A DNA stretch of 64,000 nt. Source: an uncultured Acidimicrobiales bacterium (GTDB lineage Bacteria > Actinomycetota > Acidimicrobiia > Acidimicrobiales > SZUA-35). Made by a program: the position numbers and the translations under genes. Positions within the stretch are counted from its first letter, which is position 1; each line of letters opens with the position of its first letter. The notes below the pieces were generated by a model that had not been told where the DNA came from, did not search any database, and worked only from the letters and a program-made list of their open reading frames with translations. The stretch spans positions 86,474-150,473 of the forward strand of contig CALIFY010000005.1 in NCBI GenBank assembly GCA_938021675.1, read 5' to 3'. Below are positions 51,892-60,994 of this stretch, piece by piece.

Positions 51892-52060
51892 TTTAGATCA
51901 GTCCTCTCGATGGGAAATAGTCGTGAGTCGAAGCGGGACTCTCGTACAACGCTGGATCTCGGTTTCGCATGCCGCCAACTCCCGTGCCGCGCAATGTCGA
52001 TTCGCAGACGACAGCTTGCTTCGTCAAGGCCAATACGTCGTGGTGCTATCGTGACAAGTT

Positions 52061-52993
52061 GTGGTCGTAACTCGTCATTCTTCTTCCTCGATGCCGATGA
52101 CAGTCCGCTATTCTCCTCGGCCACCAAATCAGTTGATACCAGTCGAGATCGTCTTCCGACGTGAACTACTCGTTCGCATGGCGGGACACGACATGGGAGC
52201 TCTGGAACGGGCCGACTTCCACCAGCTCCTGGTCTGCACCTCCGGAACCGGAGTGCACCACGTCGACTATGAAGCAATCGAACTGTCGGCCGGAATGCTG
52301 TTGCGCATCCACCCGGGCCAAGTCCAGCGGTACGTCACCGACTCGGACTTAGACGCGGCGATGGTGATCTGGCCTCGGGAGTCTCATCACGCTGACCCTG
52401 AGGATGGCGAGTGGTACCCGGGCAGCCGGGAGGCGTCCCACTGGCGACCCGACGATGACGTGTTCACCAAAATTCTGGGCTGGGTCGACGAGCTTTACCA
52501 GGAACAGCAACGATTCGATAGTTCCAAGCGCAAGATTGAACTTATGAAGGCTCTGCTGTGTTCGCTGCTCTTGCGGATTGCCGCCGAGCGTCCCGAGTCG
52601 ACTCCGAACACGTCGCGTCTGCCGGCTGCCTACGTCGACTTTCGAGGCATCGTGGAGGAGCGTCTGTACCACCGGCCCGGAATTGCCGATCTCGCCCACG
52701 ACCTTGGCTACAGCTCACGAACGCTCGACCGAGCATGTCAGCAGGTTTCCGGCCAGACCGCCAAACAGGTTCTCGATGAGCGGTTGGCCTTGGAAATCCG
52801 TCGACTGCTGACCCACTCCAGTCTCCCCATCGGTCGAATTGCAGCGAGTTTTGGCTTCAGCGATCAGTCGAACTTCTCGAAGTTCGTCAAACGACACCTC
52901 GGACAGCTTCCCGGCGTAATTCGCGACCCTGATCAACAGCGGCAACCCGCTCGACGTAGCGACTCGCCCTCAACCGACGTAGGCACATCGTAA
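52061..52993 (+). CDS. AraC-family regulator
   Basis: 310 residues. An N-terminal cupin-like sensor (about 40-120: TSGTGVHHVDYEAIELSAGMLLRIHPGQVQRY) is followed by the AraC DNA-binding domain near residues 195-290, with LAHDLGYSSRTLDRACQQVSGQTAKQVLDERL and IGRIAASFGFSDQSNFSKFVKRHLGQLPG. The GTG at 52061 or ATG codons at 52091 and 52100 are possible starts. It is divergent from the DUF427 operon across 170 bp, which it may control. Confidence 0.9.
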   Translation: MVVTRHSSSSMPMTVRYSPRPPNQLIPVEIVFRRELLVRMAGHDMGALERADFHQLLVCTSGTGVHHVDYEAIELSAGMLLRIHPGQVQRYVTDSDLDAAMVIWPRESHHADPEDGEWYPGSREASHWRPDDDVFTKILGWVDELYQEQQRFDSSKRKIELMKALLCSLLLRIAAERPESTPNTSRLPAAYVDFRGIVEERLYHRPGIADLAHDLGYSSRTLDRACQQVSGQTAKQVLDERLALEIRRLLTHSSLPIGRIAASFGFSDQSNFSKFVKRHLGQLPGVIRDPDQQRQPARRSDSPSTDVGTS

Positions 52994-53031
52994 GATCAGC
53001 CTCGTGACTCTCGACCACCACTGTGGTCGGC

Positions 53032-53313
53032 TCAGCGGAGAGTGAATCGCTCCATCGTCAGATTCCCGGCGCTCTTACCGGACACGAAGTCGGCGTTGAC
53101 CGGATCTTCCATGAGTTTGGCCATCGACGCCTCTGCGGCCTCGATCGATTCCCCCACAAGATAACGGCCGCATGTTGGTCGAAACTTGACAGCCCTAGGT
53201 ACTGGACTGACATTCATTCGGTCGAGCACCCAAACACCTGGGTTTCTGCTGGTAGCAATGCCGACAGTTGCAGTTCCCGAAATCCAAAGTCGATCCACAA
53301 CATGAGGTTCCAT
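53032..53313 (-). CDS. Hypothetical protein of 93 residues
   Basis: The frame opens after GGAG at a proper 6-base spacing and has balanced composition (VDRLWISGTATVGIATS, then RYLVGESIEAAEASMAKLMEDP). The helix plus strand pattern recalls small dimeric alpha/beta-barrel (EthD/ABM-like) proteins, but this is weak. Its start almost touches that of the divergent lipoprotein gene. Function unknown. Confidence 0.45.
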   Translation of the reverse strand: MEPHVVDRLWISGTATVGIATSRNPGVWVLDRMNVSPVPRAVKFRPTCGRYLVGESIEAAEASMAKLMEDPVNADFVSGKSAGNLTMERFTLR

Positions 53314-54508
53314 GAGATCTCCATCCCGTTACCCCAGACACCGGACACCCGGCGGCACGTCGTTGAGTATCCGGTTCCGCCTTCTGACACTCGTCGCTGC
53401 AGTGGTTTTCGCTGCGGCCTGCTCCTCAGACGATGCCGATTCCGCCACGGACACCAGCGCCGAAGGCGACACCCCTGCCGAAAACGTGACCGAAGAGGCC
53501 ACGGTTTCGAGTCGTGACAGCGGAATGACCGTTACGGTGCAGCAAACCGAGGCGGCAACGCTTCACACCCTGACGGCCCCCGAAGAAGTGTTCGCCAACT
53601 CAACTCACATCATTGAGACCGAAAACAGCCTGGTACTCATCGATACTCAGTTCTTGCTCCCGAACGCCCTCGACATGCGGGCCTATGCCGACGATCTCGA
53701 CAAACCCATCGATCGGGTCTTCATCACTCACGCACATCCCGACCACTTCCTCGGCAGCGAGGCGTTCGCCGATCTCGATGTCTACGCCCTAGCCGACGTC
53801 GCCGACGAAATCTCCGCCAACGGCGAAGCCGAAATCGCCGAGAAGCAGGCCGACTTTGGCGATGCCATTGCTAGCACGTTCGTCACGCCAGAGGCCGTCG
53901 AACCGGGAACGATCGAGGTCGACGGCGTGGCCTTCGAGCTCGCCGAAGTGCTCGACGCTGAAGCCCATGTCCAGTTGGTGATCAGCGTTCCCGACGCCGG
54001 CGCCGTCGTAACCGGCGACATCGTCTATAGCGGTGTCCACCTCATAATGGCTGGCCAACCCGAGCCGTGGACAGCTGCCCTCAATGACCTGAAAGCCACG
54101 AGCGACCAGTACCCGTTCGTGCTGCCTGGTCATGGTGTTCCCGGAACGCCAGAGGTCTACGACACAAACATCGAGTGGCTGGCAACGGCGCAAGAACAGA
54201 TCGACACTGCGACCGACGGTGCGGAATTCAAAGCCGGAATGATCGCGGCCTTCCCCGACCTCGGGATGGAAGCAGCGATCGATTTCGTGACCCCATTGCT
54301 GTTTCCCGATGACGATACCGATGCCGATGCCGCACCAGCTGCAGCGGGAGAGGTCGCATTCGGCGAAACAGTAGTCAACATAACCGCCGTCGGCGACGGC
54401 ATGGCCGAACTCGTCGGGTCCGACCCCGTCGTCGCTGACGCCTTCGGAGTCATTGGGCTGATCCCACCGTCCGACGGCAACTCGATGACCATCACCGCCA
54501 CCGGTTGA
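53312..54508 (+). CDS. Metallo-beta-lactamase-fold lipoprotein
   Basis: 398 residues. A signal peptide ends in the lipobox FAAAC (about residues 33-37), so it is a lipoprotein at the outer face of the membrane. The fold motif is THAHPDHFLGS (HxHxDH), with an Asp in VVTGDIVYSG and a later His in FVLPGHGVPGT, giving a two-metal hydrolase site. A C-terminal region of about 60 residues (after the acidic DDDTDADAAPAAAG linker) is additional. The substrate is unknown. The start at 53312 is uncertain; a TTG at 53363 would give a shorter leader. Confidence 0.85.
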   Translation: MRSPSRYPRHRTPGGTSLSIRFRLLTLVAAVVFAAACSSDDADSATDTSAEGDTPAENVTEEATVSSRDSGMTVTVQQTEAATLHTLTAPEEVFANSTHIIETENSLVLIDTQFLLPNALDMRAYADDLDKPIDRVFITHAHPDHFLGSEAFADLDVYALADVADEISANGEAEIAEKQADFGDAIASTFVTPEAVEPGTIEVDGVAFELAEVLDAEAHVQLVISVPDAGAVVTGDIVYSGVHLIMAGQPEPWTAALNDLKATSDQYPFVLPGHGVPGTPEVYDTNIEWLATAQEQIDTATDGAEFKAGMIAAFPDLGMEAAIDFVTPLLFPDDDTDADAAPAAAGEVAFGETVVNITAVGDGMAELVGSDPVVADAFGVIGLIPPSDGNSMTITATG

Positions 54509-54516
54509 CCTGCCCC

Positions 54517-54560
54517 GGGCGGACGATCGCTGTTCATCTCCCCCGGGCAATCGTCCGCCC
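54517..54560. terminator. Long-stem hairpin after the lipoprotein gene
   Basis: GGGCGGACGAT and ATCGTCCGCCC make an 11-bp perfect stem with a 22-base loop, beginning 8 bases after the stop. There is no U-run, as is common for high-GC actinobacteria. Confidence 0.6.
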
Positions 54561-54696
54561 CTGGCATTCGCGTGGTGCTGTGTCCGAAAACTACCAACGC
54601 GAGTCCACCTTTGACCACGAAGTTCGGAATGAAGGGCACTGGAAGGCGGTTGTAAAGACTACCTAACAGTAAGTACGCAACGATAGCAGGAGCCCC

Positions 54697-55491
54697 ATGT
54701 ACGCCGAAGTTCAAGAAGTAGTCAGACTCAGCCCGACCCTACTCCGAGTCGTCCTCACTGGCGGAACCCTTGACCAGTTTGAGGCATCGACCGCGACCGA
54801 TGCCTATATCAACGCCCAGTTTCTCCCCGAACACTCACCGGTGACCGTGCCATTCGGACCCGCTGACCTGGAGGGTCTCGACCCGGCCCTTCGCCCCAAG
54901 CCCCGGCGGTTCACCATTCGACGGTGGGATCCTGAGCACCACCAACTCTCGATCGACTTCGTTTCCCATGGCGAGGATGGTTACGCCGGCCGGTGGGCCA
55001 GTCGAGCTCAGCCGGGCGACCGGCTGCAGTTCAACGGCCCAGGAGGCAGTTATCGCCCCTCCCCCAACGTTGATTGGCATCTCTTTGTTGGAGACGAGAG
55101 CGCCTTTGGAGCCATCGGAGCAAGCCTTGAGACCTTGTCCTCCGCCGCTCGAGCGATCGTGTTCGCCCTCGTCGACAGTCCGGACCACGAAATCGACCTC
55201 CCATCGGCCGCCGACGTCACCGTGCATTGGGTCCACCGGGAGACGGCCGACGATCCCGAGACCGTGTTGGTCGACGGTGTGGCCAATGCCAACTTCCCAG
55301 ACGGAGACTTCGACGTGTTCGTTCACGGCGAAGCAAGCGAAGTCCGTGCCATTCGGCGGCTGCTCGTCGCCGATCGTGGAGTCGACAAAGACACCGCGTC
55401 GATTTCGCCTTATTGGCGACGCCAACACACCGACGAGGCGTGGCGCAGTGTCAAACGCAGCTGGATGGCAGACCAGTCAGCAGACGTCTGA
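54697..55491 (+). CDS. Siderophore-interacting FAD-binding reductase
   Basis: 264 residues of the ViuB/SIP family. The FAD-binding barrel shows RRFTIRRWDPEHHQLSIDFVSHGEDGYAGRWASRAQPGDRLQFNGPGG; the C-terminal NAD(P)H domain includes VGDESAFGAIGASLETL and, near the end, ISPYWRRQHTDEAWRSVKRSW, typical of the family. It should reduce ferric siderophore in the cytoplasm. The ATG at 54697 has AGGAG 5 bases upstream. A half iron-box-like TTAGGTAGT lies on the minus strand just upstream, so iron control is possible but weak. Confidence 0.88.
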   Translation: MYAEVQEVVRLSPTLLRVVLTGGTLDQFEASTATDAYINAQFLPEHSPVTVPFGPADLEGLDPALRPKPRRFTIRRWDPEHHQLSIDFVSHGEDGYAGRWASRAQPGDRLQFNGPGGSYRPSPNVDWHLFVGDESAFGAIGASLETLSSAARAIVFALVDSPDHEIDLPSAADVTVHWVHRETADDPETVLVDGVANANFPDGDFDVFVHGEASEVRAIRRLLVADRGVDKDTASISPYWRRQHTDEAWRSVKRSWMADQSADV

Positions 55492-55577
55492 GAGCACACC
55501 CGACTTGTCGAGATTGAACCCGAGGTTGTCCAATAGGTACCCGTACTGAGCATCGGTCCATTCGTTAGAGTCCAACG

Positions 55578-56666
55578 ATGGCAGTCATCGAAACGATCAC
55601 CCTGCAACTCAACGATGGCGCGTCGCCGGACAGCTTCGCAGCGGCAAACGCCAAGGTCGAAGCCGAGTACCTCCCACTCCAGCCCGGGTACAACCCGGGC
55701 ACTCGTGTCAGTACCGTCACGAGCGACGGACGGTGGAACATCTCACTGCGTTGGGATAGCGCACGGGACGCCGATGCATCGATGTCGTCGTTCATGGATT
55801 CCCCGGCGACCCAGGATTTCCTTTCGCTCATAGATGCATCGTCGATGACCATGACCCGCGACGTGGAAATCGCGTCGGTAGCGGGGGCCGGGTTGAATCA
55901 TGCCCGACGGCTCTATCTAGAGGGCATTCGCGATGGTGACGTCCGCCGAGCCGTCGAAGAATTTACCGGCGACCGTTACACCCAACATTCGACCGGGGTC
56001 CGCGATGGGGTGGAGGGTTTCGTTGAATTTTTCGTACCATTCGTGGCCCGAAATCCGGTACGAGAGATTGAACTGGTGCGCTCGTTCGTCGATGGACGAT
56101 TCGTCTTCATCCAAGCAGCCCAGAACATAAACAACGGGGAAGCCCGGTGGGTCACTACCGATCTGTTCGACACGGACGGGAACGGCAAGATCATCGAACA
56201 CTGGGACGTGATCCACGCCATGATGGATGGCACCAATCCAAGCGGCCATACCCAGGTCGATGGAGCTGTCGAGATCACCGACCTACATCTGACAGAGTCA
56301 AACAAAGAGATCGTGTGGCGGCTTCTCACCGAGGCGTTCGCCGAGACACCGACAGCACCGATCAGCGACTTCATCTCCGATCAGACCTACATCAATCACA
56401 ATCCCGATGCCCCCGATGGCCTCGCGGCACTGGTCGAGATGGATTCGTCAAGTCGAGAGGCCGGACAGGCGCTCTACTACAAGCAGGTCCACCGAGTCAT
56501 CGGTCAGGGCAACTTCGTGGTGTCATTCGCCCACCAGATCTGGAACGACATTCCCTACGCTGCCTTCGATATCTTCCGGCTCGACAACGGACTCGTCGTC
56601 GAGCACTGGGACAACGTCGAGGCCCTTCCCGATCCAGCGACTCTCGTCAATTCGGGGAAATTCTAG
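55578..56666 (+). CDS. SnoaL-like two-domain protein with an N-terminal ABM-like segment
   Basis: 362 residues. Residues 1-95 resemble an antibiotic-biosynthesis-monooxygenase-type ferredoxin-like fold. Two SnoaL/NTF2-like domains follow (about 110-225: RRAVEEFTGDRYTQHSTGVRDGVEGFVEFF; about 240-355: FAETPTAPISDFISDQTYINHNPDAPDGL). Each contains the QH or NH motif and a late EHWD. Such proteins bind small hydrophobic ligands or act as isomerases. The substrate is not known. It lies between the siderophore reductase and the CDGSH-GltS gene. Confidence 0.8.
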   Translation: MAVIETITLQLNDGASPDSFAAANAKVEAEYLPLQPGYNPGTRVSTVTSDGRWNISLRWDSARDADASMSSFMDSPATQDFLSLIDASSMTMTRDVEIASVAGAGLNHARRLYLEGIRDGDVRRAVEEFTGDRYTQHSTGVRDGVEGFVEFFVPFVARNPVREIELVRSFVDGRFVFIQAAQNINNGEARWVTTDLFDTDGNGKIIEHWDVIHAMMDGTNPSGHTQVDGAVEITDLHLTESNKEIVWRLLTEAFAETPTAPISDFISDQTYINHNPDAPDGLAALVEMDSSSREAGQALYYKQVHRVIGQGNFVVSFAHQIWNDIPYAAFDIFRLDNGLVVEHWDNVEALPDPATLVNSGKF

Positions 56667-56716
56667 GACCGGTGCAACCGGGCCAGTACCAAACCAACTG
56701 AGCGAGGAATCACATC

Positions 56717-58288
56717 GTGCCTGAACCGATCATCGCCGACAACTCGCCGGTGCCAGTGAACCTGAACGCAGGTGAGGAATACCATTGGTGTGCCTGCGGC
56801 CAATCGAAGAGCCAACCGTTCTGTGACGGCTCCCACGTCGGTACCGAGTTCTCACCTTTGGCGTTTACTAGTGATGCCGATGGCGAAGAATTCCTGTGTG
56901 CCTGCAAACGCACCGGCAACCCACCCTTCTGCGATGGAACACATGCACAGTTCACCGCCGACCAAGTCGGCACCGACGGAACCGATACGGCACCGGCCGA
57001 GACGTCGGTAGCGCTCGACGACACCGGCCAGTCGGGGGCTCCAGTGGCGAAAGCGACGCCCGAAGAACCAACGGTGGCGTTCATCCACGAACTGGCCCGG
57101 GACGGGTTGTCCAAGTTCGGTCATCACGGGCCGATGACCTCGATGGGGGTTCCCCGCAAAGACCTCCCCCATTGGGACAATCTCCAAATCATGGCAGCCC
57201 AAATGGCCACCAAACCCCTCCTCGACGACGTTCCTGTCGGCACCGGACTGGTAATCGGCCCCCAGGCCGACAAGCCGCTACACCTCGACATTCCCCTGTT
57301 TGTGTCGGACATGAGCTTCGGTGCACTTTCCGAAGAAGCAAAGGTCTCACTGGCCAAAGGAGCCGAGCTCGCGGGCACCGGAATCTGTTCGGGTGAGGGC
57401 GGCATGTTGCCAGAAGAACAGGCGGCCAATAGTCGTTACTTCTACGAGTTGGCCAGTGCTCAGTTCGGCTACCGCGAGGAGCTCCTACCTCTTGTCCAGG
57501 CCTTCCATTTCAAAGGCGGACAAGGCGCAAAGACCGGCACCGGCGGCCATCTTCCCGGATCGAAAAACACTGGCAAAATCTCCGAAGTTCGTCAGATCCC
57601 CGAAGGTGAATCAGCAATCTCCCCATCAACGTTCACCGACCTTCATACAACCGACGACTTCCGACGCTTCTCGGATCGGGTCCGTGAGGTCGCTGGCGGT
57701 ATTCCCATCGGTATGAAGTTGTCGGCCAACCACATCGAAGCGGACATGGGGTTCGCCCTCGACGTCGGTGTCGACTACATCATTCTCGACGGCCGTGGCG
57801 GCGGAACCGGCGCCGCGCCCGAGATTTTCCGTGACCACATCAGCGTCCCAACTATCCCCGCGCTGGCTCGGGCTCGCCGATACCTCGACGAACGTGGCGC
57901 CAGCGGCCGGGTAACCCTTATCATCACCGGTGGGCTCCGGGTACCAGTCGATTTCGTCAAGGCGTTGGCCCTGGGGGCCGACGGTGTCGCATTGTCGAAC
58001 TCGGCCATGCAAGCCATTGGCTGTGTCGGCGCCCGCATGTGCAACTCCAACAACTGCCCGGCCGGCATCGCTACCCAGAAACCCGAATTGCGGGCCCGGC
58101 TCGACGTAGACACAGCGAGTCAACGCCTCGCAACGTTCTTTGGCGCATCGATCGAACTTATGCAGGTGATGGCCCGGGCCTGTGGCCACGACCACCTCGG
58201 CAAGTTCACCAAGGACGACATCGCGACCTGGGACGACAAGATGGCTAAACTCACCGGCGTCGCTTACTCCGGATTCTCCGCACCGTGA
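56717..58288 (+). CDS. Double-CDGSH Fe-S protein fused to a glutamate-synthase-type FMN domain
   Basis: 523 residues. Two CDGSH [2Fe-2S] motifs lie at the N-terminus: C25-x-C27, C36 and H40, then C61-x-C63, C72 and H76. From about 120 to 510 follows the FMN-binding domain of glutamate synthase (SDMSFGALSEEAKVSLAKGAE, FKGGQGAKTGTGGHLPG, LDGRGGGTGAAP). The cluster cysteines CVGARMCNSNNC match the 3Fe-4S loop of GltB. The amidotransferase domain is absent, so it is not complete glutamate synthase. The GTG start at 56717 has GAGGA upstream. It should be a redox enzyme on an unknown substrate, with CDGSH centres as electron relays. Confidence 0.88.
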   Translation: MPEPIIADNSPVPVNLNAGEEYHWCACGQSKSQPFCDGSHVGTEFSPLAFTSDADGEEFLCACKRTGNPPFCDGTHAQFTADQVGTDGTDTAPAETSVALDDTGQSGAPVAKATPEEPTVAFIHELARDGLSKFGHHGPMTSMGVPRKDLPHWDNLQIMAAQMATKPLLDDVPVGTGLVIGPQADKPLHLDIPLFVSDMSFGALSEEAKVSLAKGAELAGTGICSGEGGMLPEEQAANSRYFYELASAQFGYREELLPLVQAFHFKGGQGAKTGTGGHLPGSKNTGKISEVRQIPEGESAISPSTFTDLHTTDDFRRFSDRVREVAGGIPIGMKLSANHIEADMGFALDVGVDYIILDGRGGGTGAAPEIFRDHISVPTIPALARARRYLDERGASGRVTLIITGGLRVPVDFVKALALGADGVALSNSAMQAIGCVGARMCNSNNCPAGIATQKPELRARLDVDTASQRLATFFGASIELMQVMARACGHDHLGKFTKDDIATWDDKMAKLTGVAYSGFSAP

Positions 58289-58349
58289 CCAGCCGCGCCA
58301 CGACCACATTCCATCGCTCATCCACTGCGTCCTAGTGAGGAAGGCAGGC

Positions 58350-60278
58350 ATGTCTACCACATCGCACAAAATTCTCGATCACGGGGATCTTCCTGAGGGC
58401 CGTGTCACCACCGTGACCGTTGGTCACCATACGTTGGCGGTGACAAATCACGAGGGGACCTATGGGTGCCTCGACAATCATTGTCCGCACCAGGGTGGTC
58501 CGCTCGGCGAAGGGTCGATTGAGGAAGGTCATCTCCGCTGCCCTTGGCATGGGTACGACTTCGACCCGACGACTGGCACGCCCCCGGGGCCATTCAACGA
58601 CGGTCCCCCGTGTTACCAGGTCGAGGTGCGAGAAGACGGAATCTACGCAACCCTTCCCGACGAACCGGCGCGGGAGCGAACCGTGTCCGACGCCATGGTC
58701 GAAACCATGGTCGCCTGGGGAATCGACACGGTCTTCGGCATCGTCGGCCACTCCAACCTCGGGTTTGGCGATGCCATGCGTCTGGCCGAAGTCAGAGGCG
58801 ATTTGGCGTACTACGGGGTCCGCCATGAGGGTGCAGCAGCGTTTGCCGCCTCTGCCTACGGGAAACTGACGGGACGACCCGCCGCGTGTTTCGGTATCGC
58901 CGGACCAGGCAGTACCAACCTGCTCACCGGCTTGTACGACGCCAAGGTCGACCGAGCGCCGGTGCTCGCTCTCTCCGGCCAGGTTCCCTCGGCGACAATG
59001 GGACGGGGCGCCTTCCAAGACCTCGACCTCGAAGCCGCCTTCGCCGACGTCGCCCGATATAGCAGCACGGTCCACTCCGGCTCGGACCACACCGAATTGA
59101 TGAACCTGGCCTGCAAAACAGCGATCGTCGAGGCCGACGTCGCTCACCTGGTCTTCCCCGACGAGGTGCAGGTTCAGGTGAGCGACGCCGAGGCGTCCGG
59201 ACCGGCCGGGCGAACCGGAAGGCGTGACTTCCCGCCACCGAGCGAGTCGCTGGCCGAGGCAGTCGAGCTACTAGCCAATGCAGAACGCCCCTTCTTCCTC
59301 GTTGGCGCCGGCGCCCGTCAGGATATGGAGCAGATCATCGACCTGGCCCAACACATTGGGGCACCGGTGGCCACCACGTTCAAAGCCAAGGGACAGATCA
59401 GCGATCACCACCGTCTCGGTTGTGGCGTGCTCGGTCGATCGGGCACGCCTGTCGCCAGCTGGTTCATGAACGAGAGCGATCTGATCGTCGCTTTCGGAGC
59501 CTCGTTCTCAAACCACACCGGTATCTCCCCGTACAAACCGATCATTCAGGTCGACCACGACCCCATGGCGATCGGACGCTTCCACCCCGTCACCGTCGGT
59601 TTGTTGGGCAACGTCGGCGTCACCGCCCATTCCATCGCCGCCGCCGTCCCCGACGGGGCGTGGACCGACCGGACCACCGAAGTTGCGCAGCGACAGTCGA
59701 TCTGGCGGGCAGAAAAAGACTCCCGGCTCGACGACAACCGTGGCAACGGTCTGAACTCGGCCACCATTTTCGCCGAACTCACCTCAGCGCTCGACCCTGA
59801 CGCAATCATCTCGGTCGACGTCGGCAACAACACCTACAGCTTTGGCCGGTACTTCGAAGTCGAGCGCCAAACGGTCCTCATGTCGGGCTATCTCGGCTCA
59901 ATCGGTTTTGGCTTCGCCGGAGCGATGGGTGCGTGGGCCGCTAACACCGGTCGCCAGATAATCAGCGTGTCGGGCGACGGCGGATTCGGTCAGTACGCCA
60001 TGGAACTGACAACTGCAGCGAAGTACGGCATGAACATCACCCATGTTCTCCTGAACAACGACCAACTGGGAAAGATCTCGAAGGAACAACGGTCCGCCGA
60101 CCTCGACGTGTGGCAAACCAGCCTTCAGAACCCGAACTTTGCGACGTTCGCCGACAATTGCGGTGCTCGCGGTTTTCGGGTCGAACAGGCCGATCAACTA
60201 GCACCGATGCTGGCCGAAGCCCTGGCCTACGACGGACCAGCGCTGATCGATATCATCGCCGACCCGGAACTCATCTGA
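58350..60278 (+). CDS. Rieske domain fused to a ThDP-dependent oxidase/decarboxylase
   Basis: 642 residues. Residues 1-105 form a Rieske ferredoxin with C45-P-H47 and C64-P-W-H67. The rest is a ThDP enzyme of the pyruvate oxidase/acetolactate synthase type: catalytic Glu in RHEGAAAFAASAYGKLTG, VPSATMGRGAFQDLD, and the ThDP motif GDGGFGQYAMELTTAAKYGMNI ending in NND. Length and order suggest that electrons from ThDP-bound substrate, perhaps through a flavin, pass to the Rieske centre. The ATG at 58350 follows AGGAAGG. It lies 61 bp after the CDGSH-FMN gene, and the two probably form one operon. The substrate is unknown. Confidence 0.88.
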   Translation: MSTTSHKILDHGDLPEGRVTTVTVGHHTLAVTNHEGTYGCLDNHCPHQGGPLGEGSIEEGHLRCPWHGYDFDPTTGTPPGPFNDGPPCYQVEVREDGIYATLPDEPARERTVSDAMVETMVAWGIDTVFGIVGHSNLGFGDAMRLAEVRGDLAYYGVRHEGAAAFAASAYGKLTGRPAACFGIAGPGSTNLLTGLYDAKVDRAPVLALSGQVPSATMGRGAFQDLDLEAAFADVARYSSTVHSGSDHTELMNLACKTAIVEADVAHLVFPDEVQVQVSDAEASGPAGRTGRRDFPPPSESLAEAVELLANAERPFFLVGAGARQDMEQIIDLAQHIGAPVATTFKAKGQISDHHRLGCGVLGRSGTPVASWFMNESDLIVAFGASFSNHTGISPYKPIIQVDHDPMAIGRFHPVTVGLLGNVGVTAHSIAAAVPDGAWTDRTTEVAQRQSIWRAEKDSRLDDNRGNGLNSATIFAELTSALDPDAIISVDVGNNTYSFGRYFEVERQTVLMSGYLGSIGFGFAGAMGAWAANTGRQIISVSGDGGFGQYAMELTTAAKYGMNITHVLLNNDQLGKISKEQRSADLDVWQTSLQNPNFATFADNCGARGFRVEQADQLAPMLAEALAYDGPALIDIIADPELI

Positions 60279-60316
60279 CGTCTCCTGACTGCCGCCAAGC
60301 ATCTCTCCTCCAACCG

Positions 60317-60994
60317 TCACTCGATCCACTCAACGCCCATGTCTGCGAGCCTGTCGCGGAGGCCGTAATAGTCGAGCCCGAGTTCACCCGCTTCGAACTT
60401 GGCCCGGGTTGTAGCTTCGGTGTCGAGCCGTTCGTCCGACTTCTCAAGAGCAACCGCAGCGTCGGCCCGTTCGACGACGACCACACCATCGTCGTCGGCA
60501 CAGACGACGTCGCCCGGCATGATCACCGTGCCGTCGATCGCGATCGGCACATTCACCGAACCCGGTGTGTTCTTTACCGTCCCTTGGCACGAGACGTGGC
60601 GAGTCCAGACCGGAAAGCCCATCTCACGCAGATCCTGTGTGTCGCGAACTGCGGCATCCATCACCAGACCACGAACACCCCTTGCCATCAACGATGTGGC
60701 CAGCAAATCACCGAACATGCCGTGGGTTGAAGGCGCCGTCGTAGTGACGACGAGTATGTCGCCCGCTTGGCACACTTCGACCGCAGCGTGGATCATGCCG
60801 TTGTCACCGGGATGACTCAAGACGGTCACCGCAGTGCCGGCCACCCTCACGTCCTGCTGGATCGGTTGCAGGTTCGTACCGACATATCCGCGGCGACCGA
60901 TCGCCTCGTGCACCGTGGCGGTGCCTATCGGCGCCAGCCGATCGACGATGTCGAGCGGTGCCCTCTCGATCGTTCTTCGAACGATGTGTGTCAT
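60317..60994 (-). CDS. ligK: 4-carboxy-4-hydroxy-2-oxoadipate aldolase / oxaloacetate decarboxylase
   Basis: 225 residues, RraA-like fold. The match to LigK/CHA aldolase is strong: IERAPLDIVDRLAPIGTATVHEAIGR, FGDLLATSLMARGVRGLVMDAAVRD with the catalytic Asp and Arg, MGFPVWTRHVSCQGT, GSVNVPIAIDG and GDVVCADDDGV. It cleaves the C8 intermediate to pyruvate and oxaloacetate. The start at 60994 overlaps the LigJ stop. It is the last gene of the lig operon. Confidence 0.9.
   Translation of the reverse strand: MTHIVRRTIERAPLDIVDRLAPIGTATVHEAIGRRGYVGTNLQPIQQDVRVAGTAVTVLSHPGDNGMIHAAVEVCQAGDILVVTTTAPSTHGMFGDLLATSLMARGVRGLVMDAAVRDTQDLREMGFPVWTRHVSCQGTVKNTPGSVNVPIAIDGTVIMPGDVVCADDDGVVVVERADAAVALEKSDERLDTEATTRAKFEAGELGLDYYGLRDRLADMGVEWIE

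Noticed and set aside
54655..54680. Full iron box upstream of the siderophore-interacting protein
   Set aside because: Only one half-site (TTAGGTAGT on the minus strand) fits; the second half does not, so it was not listed as a feature.
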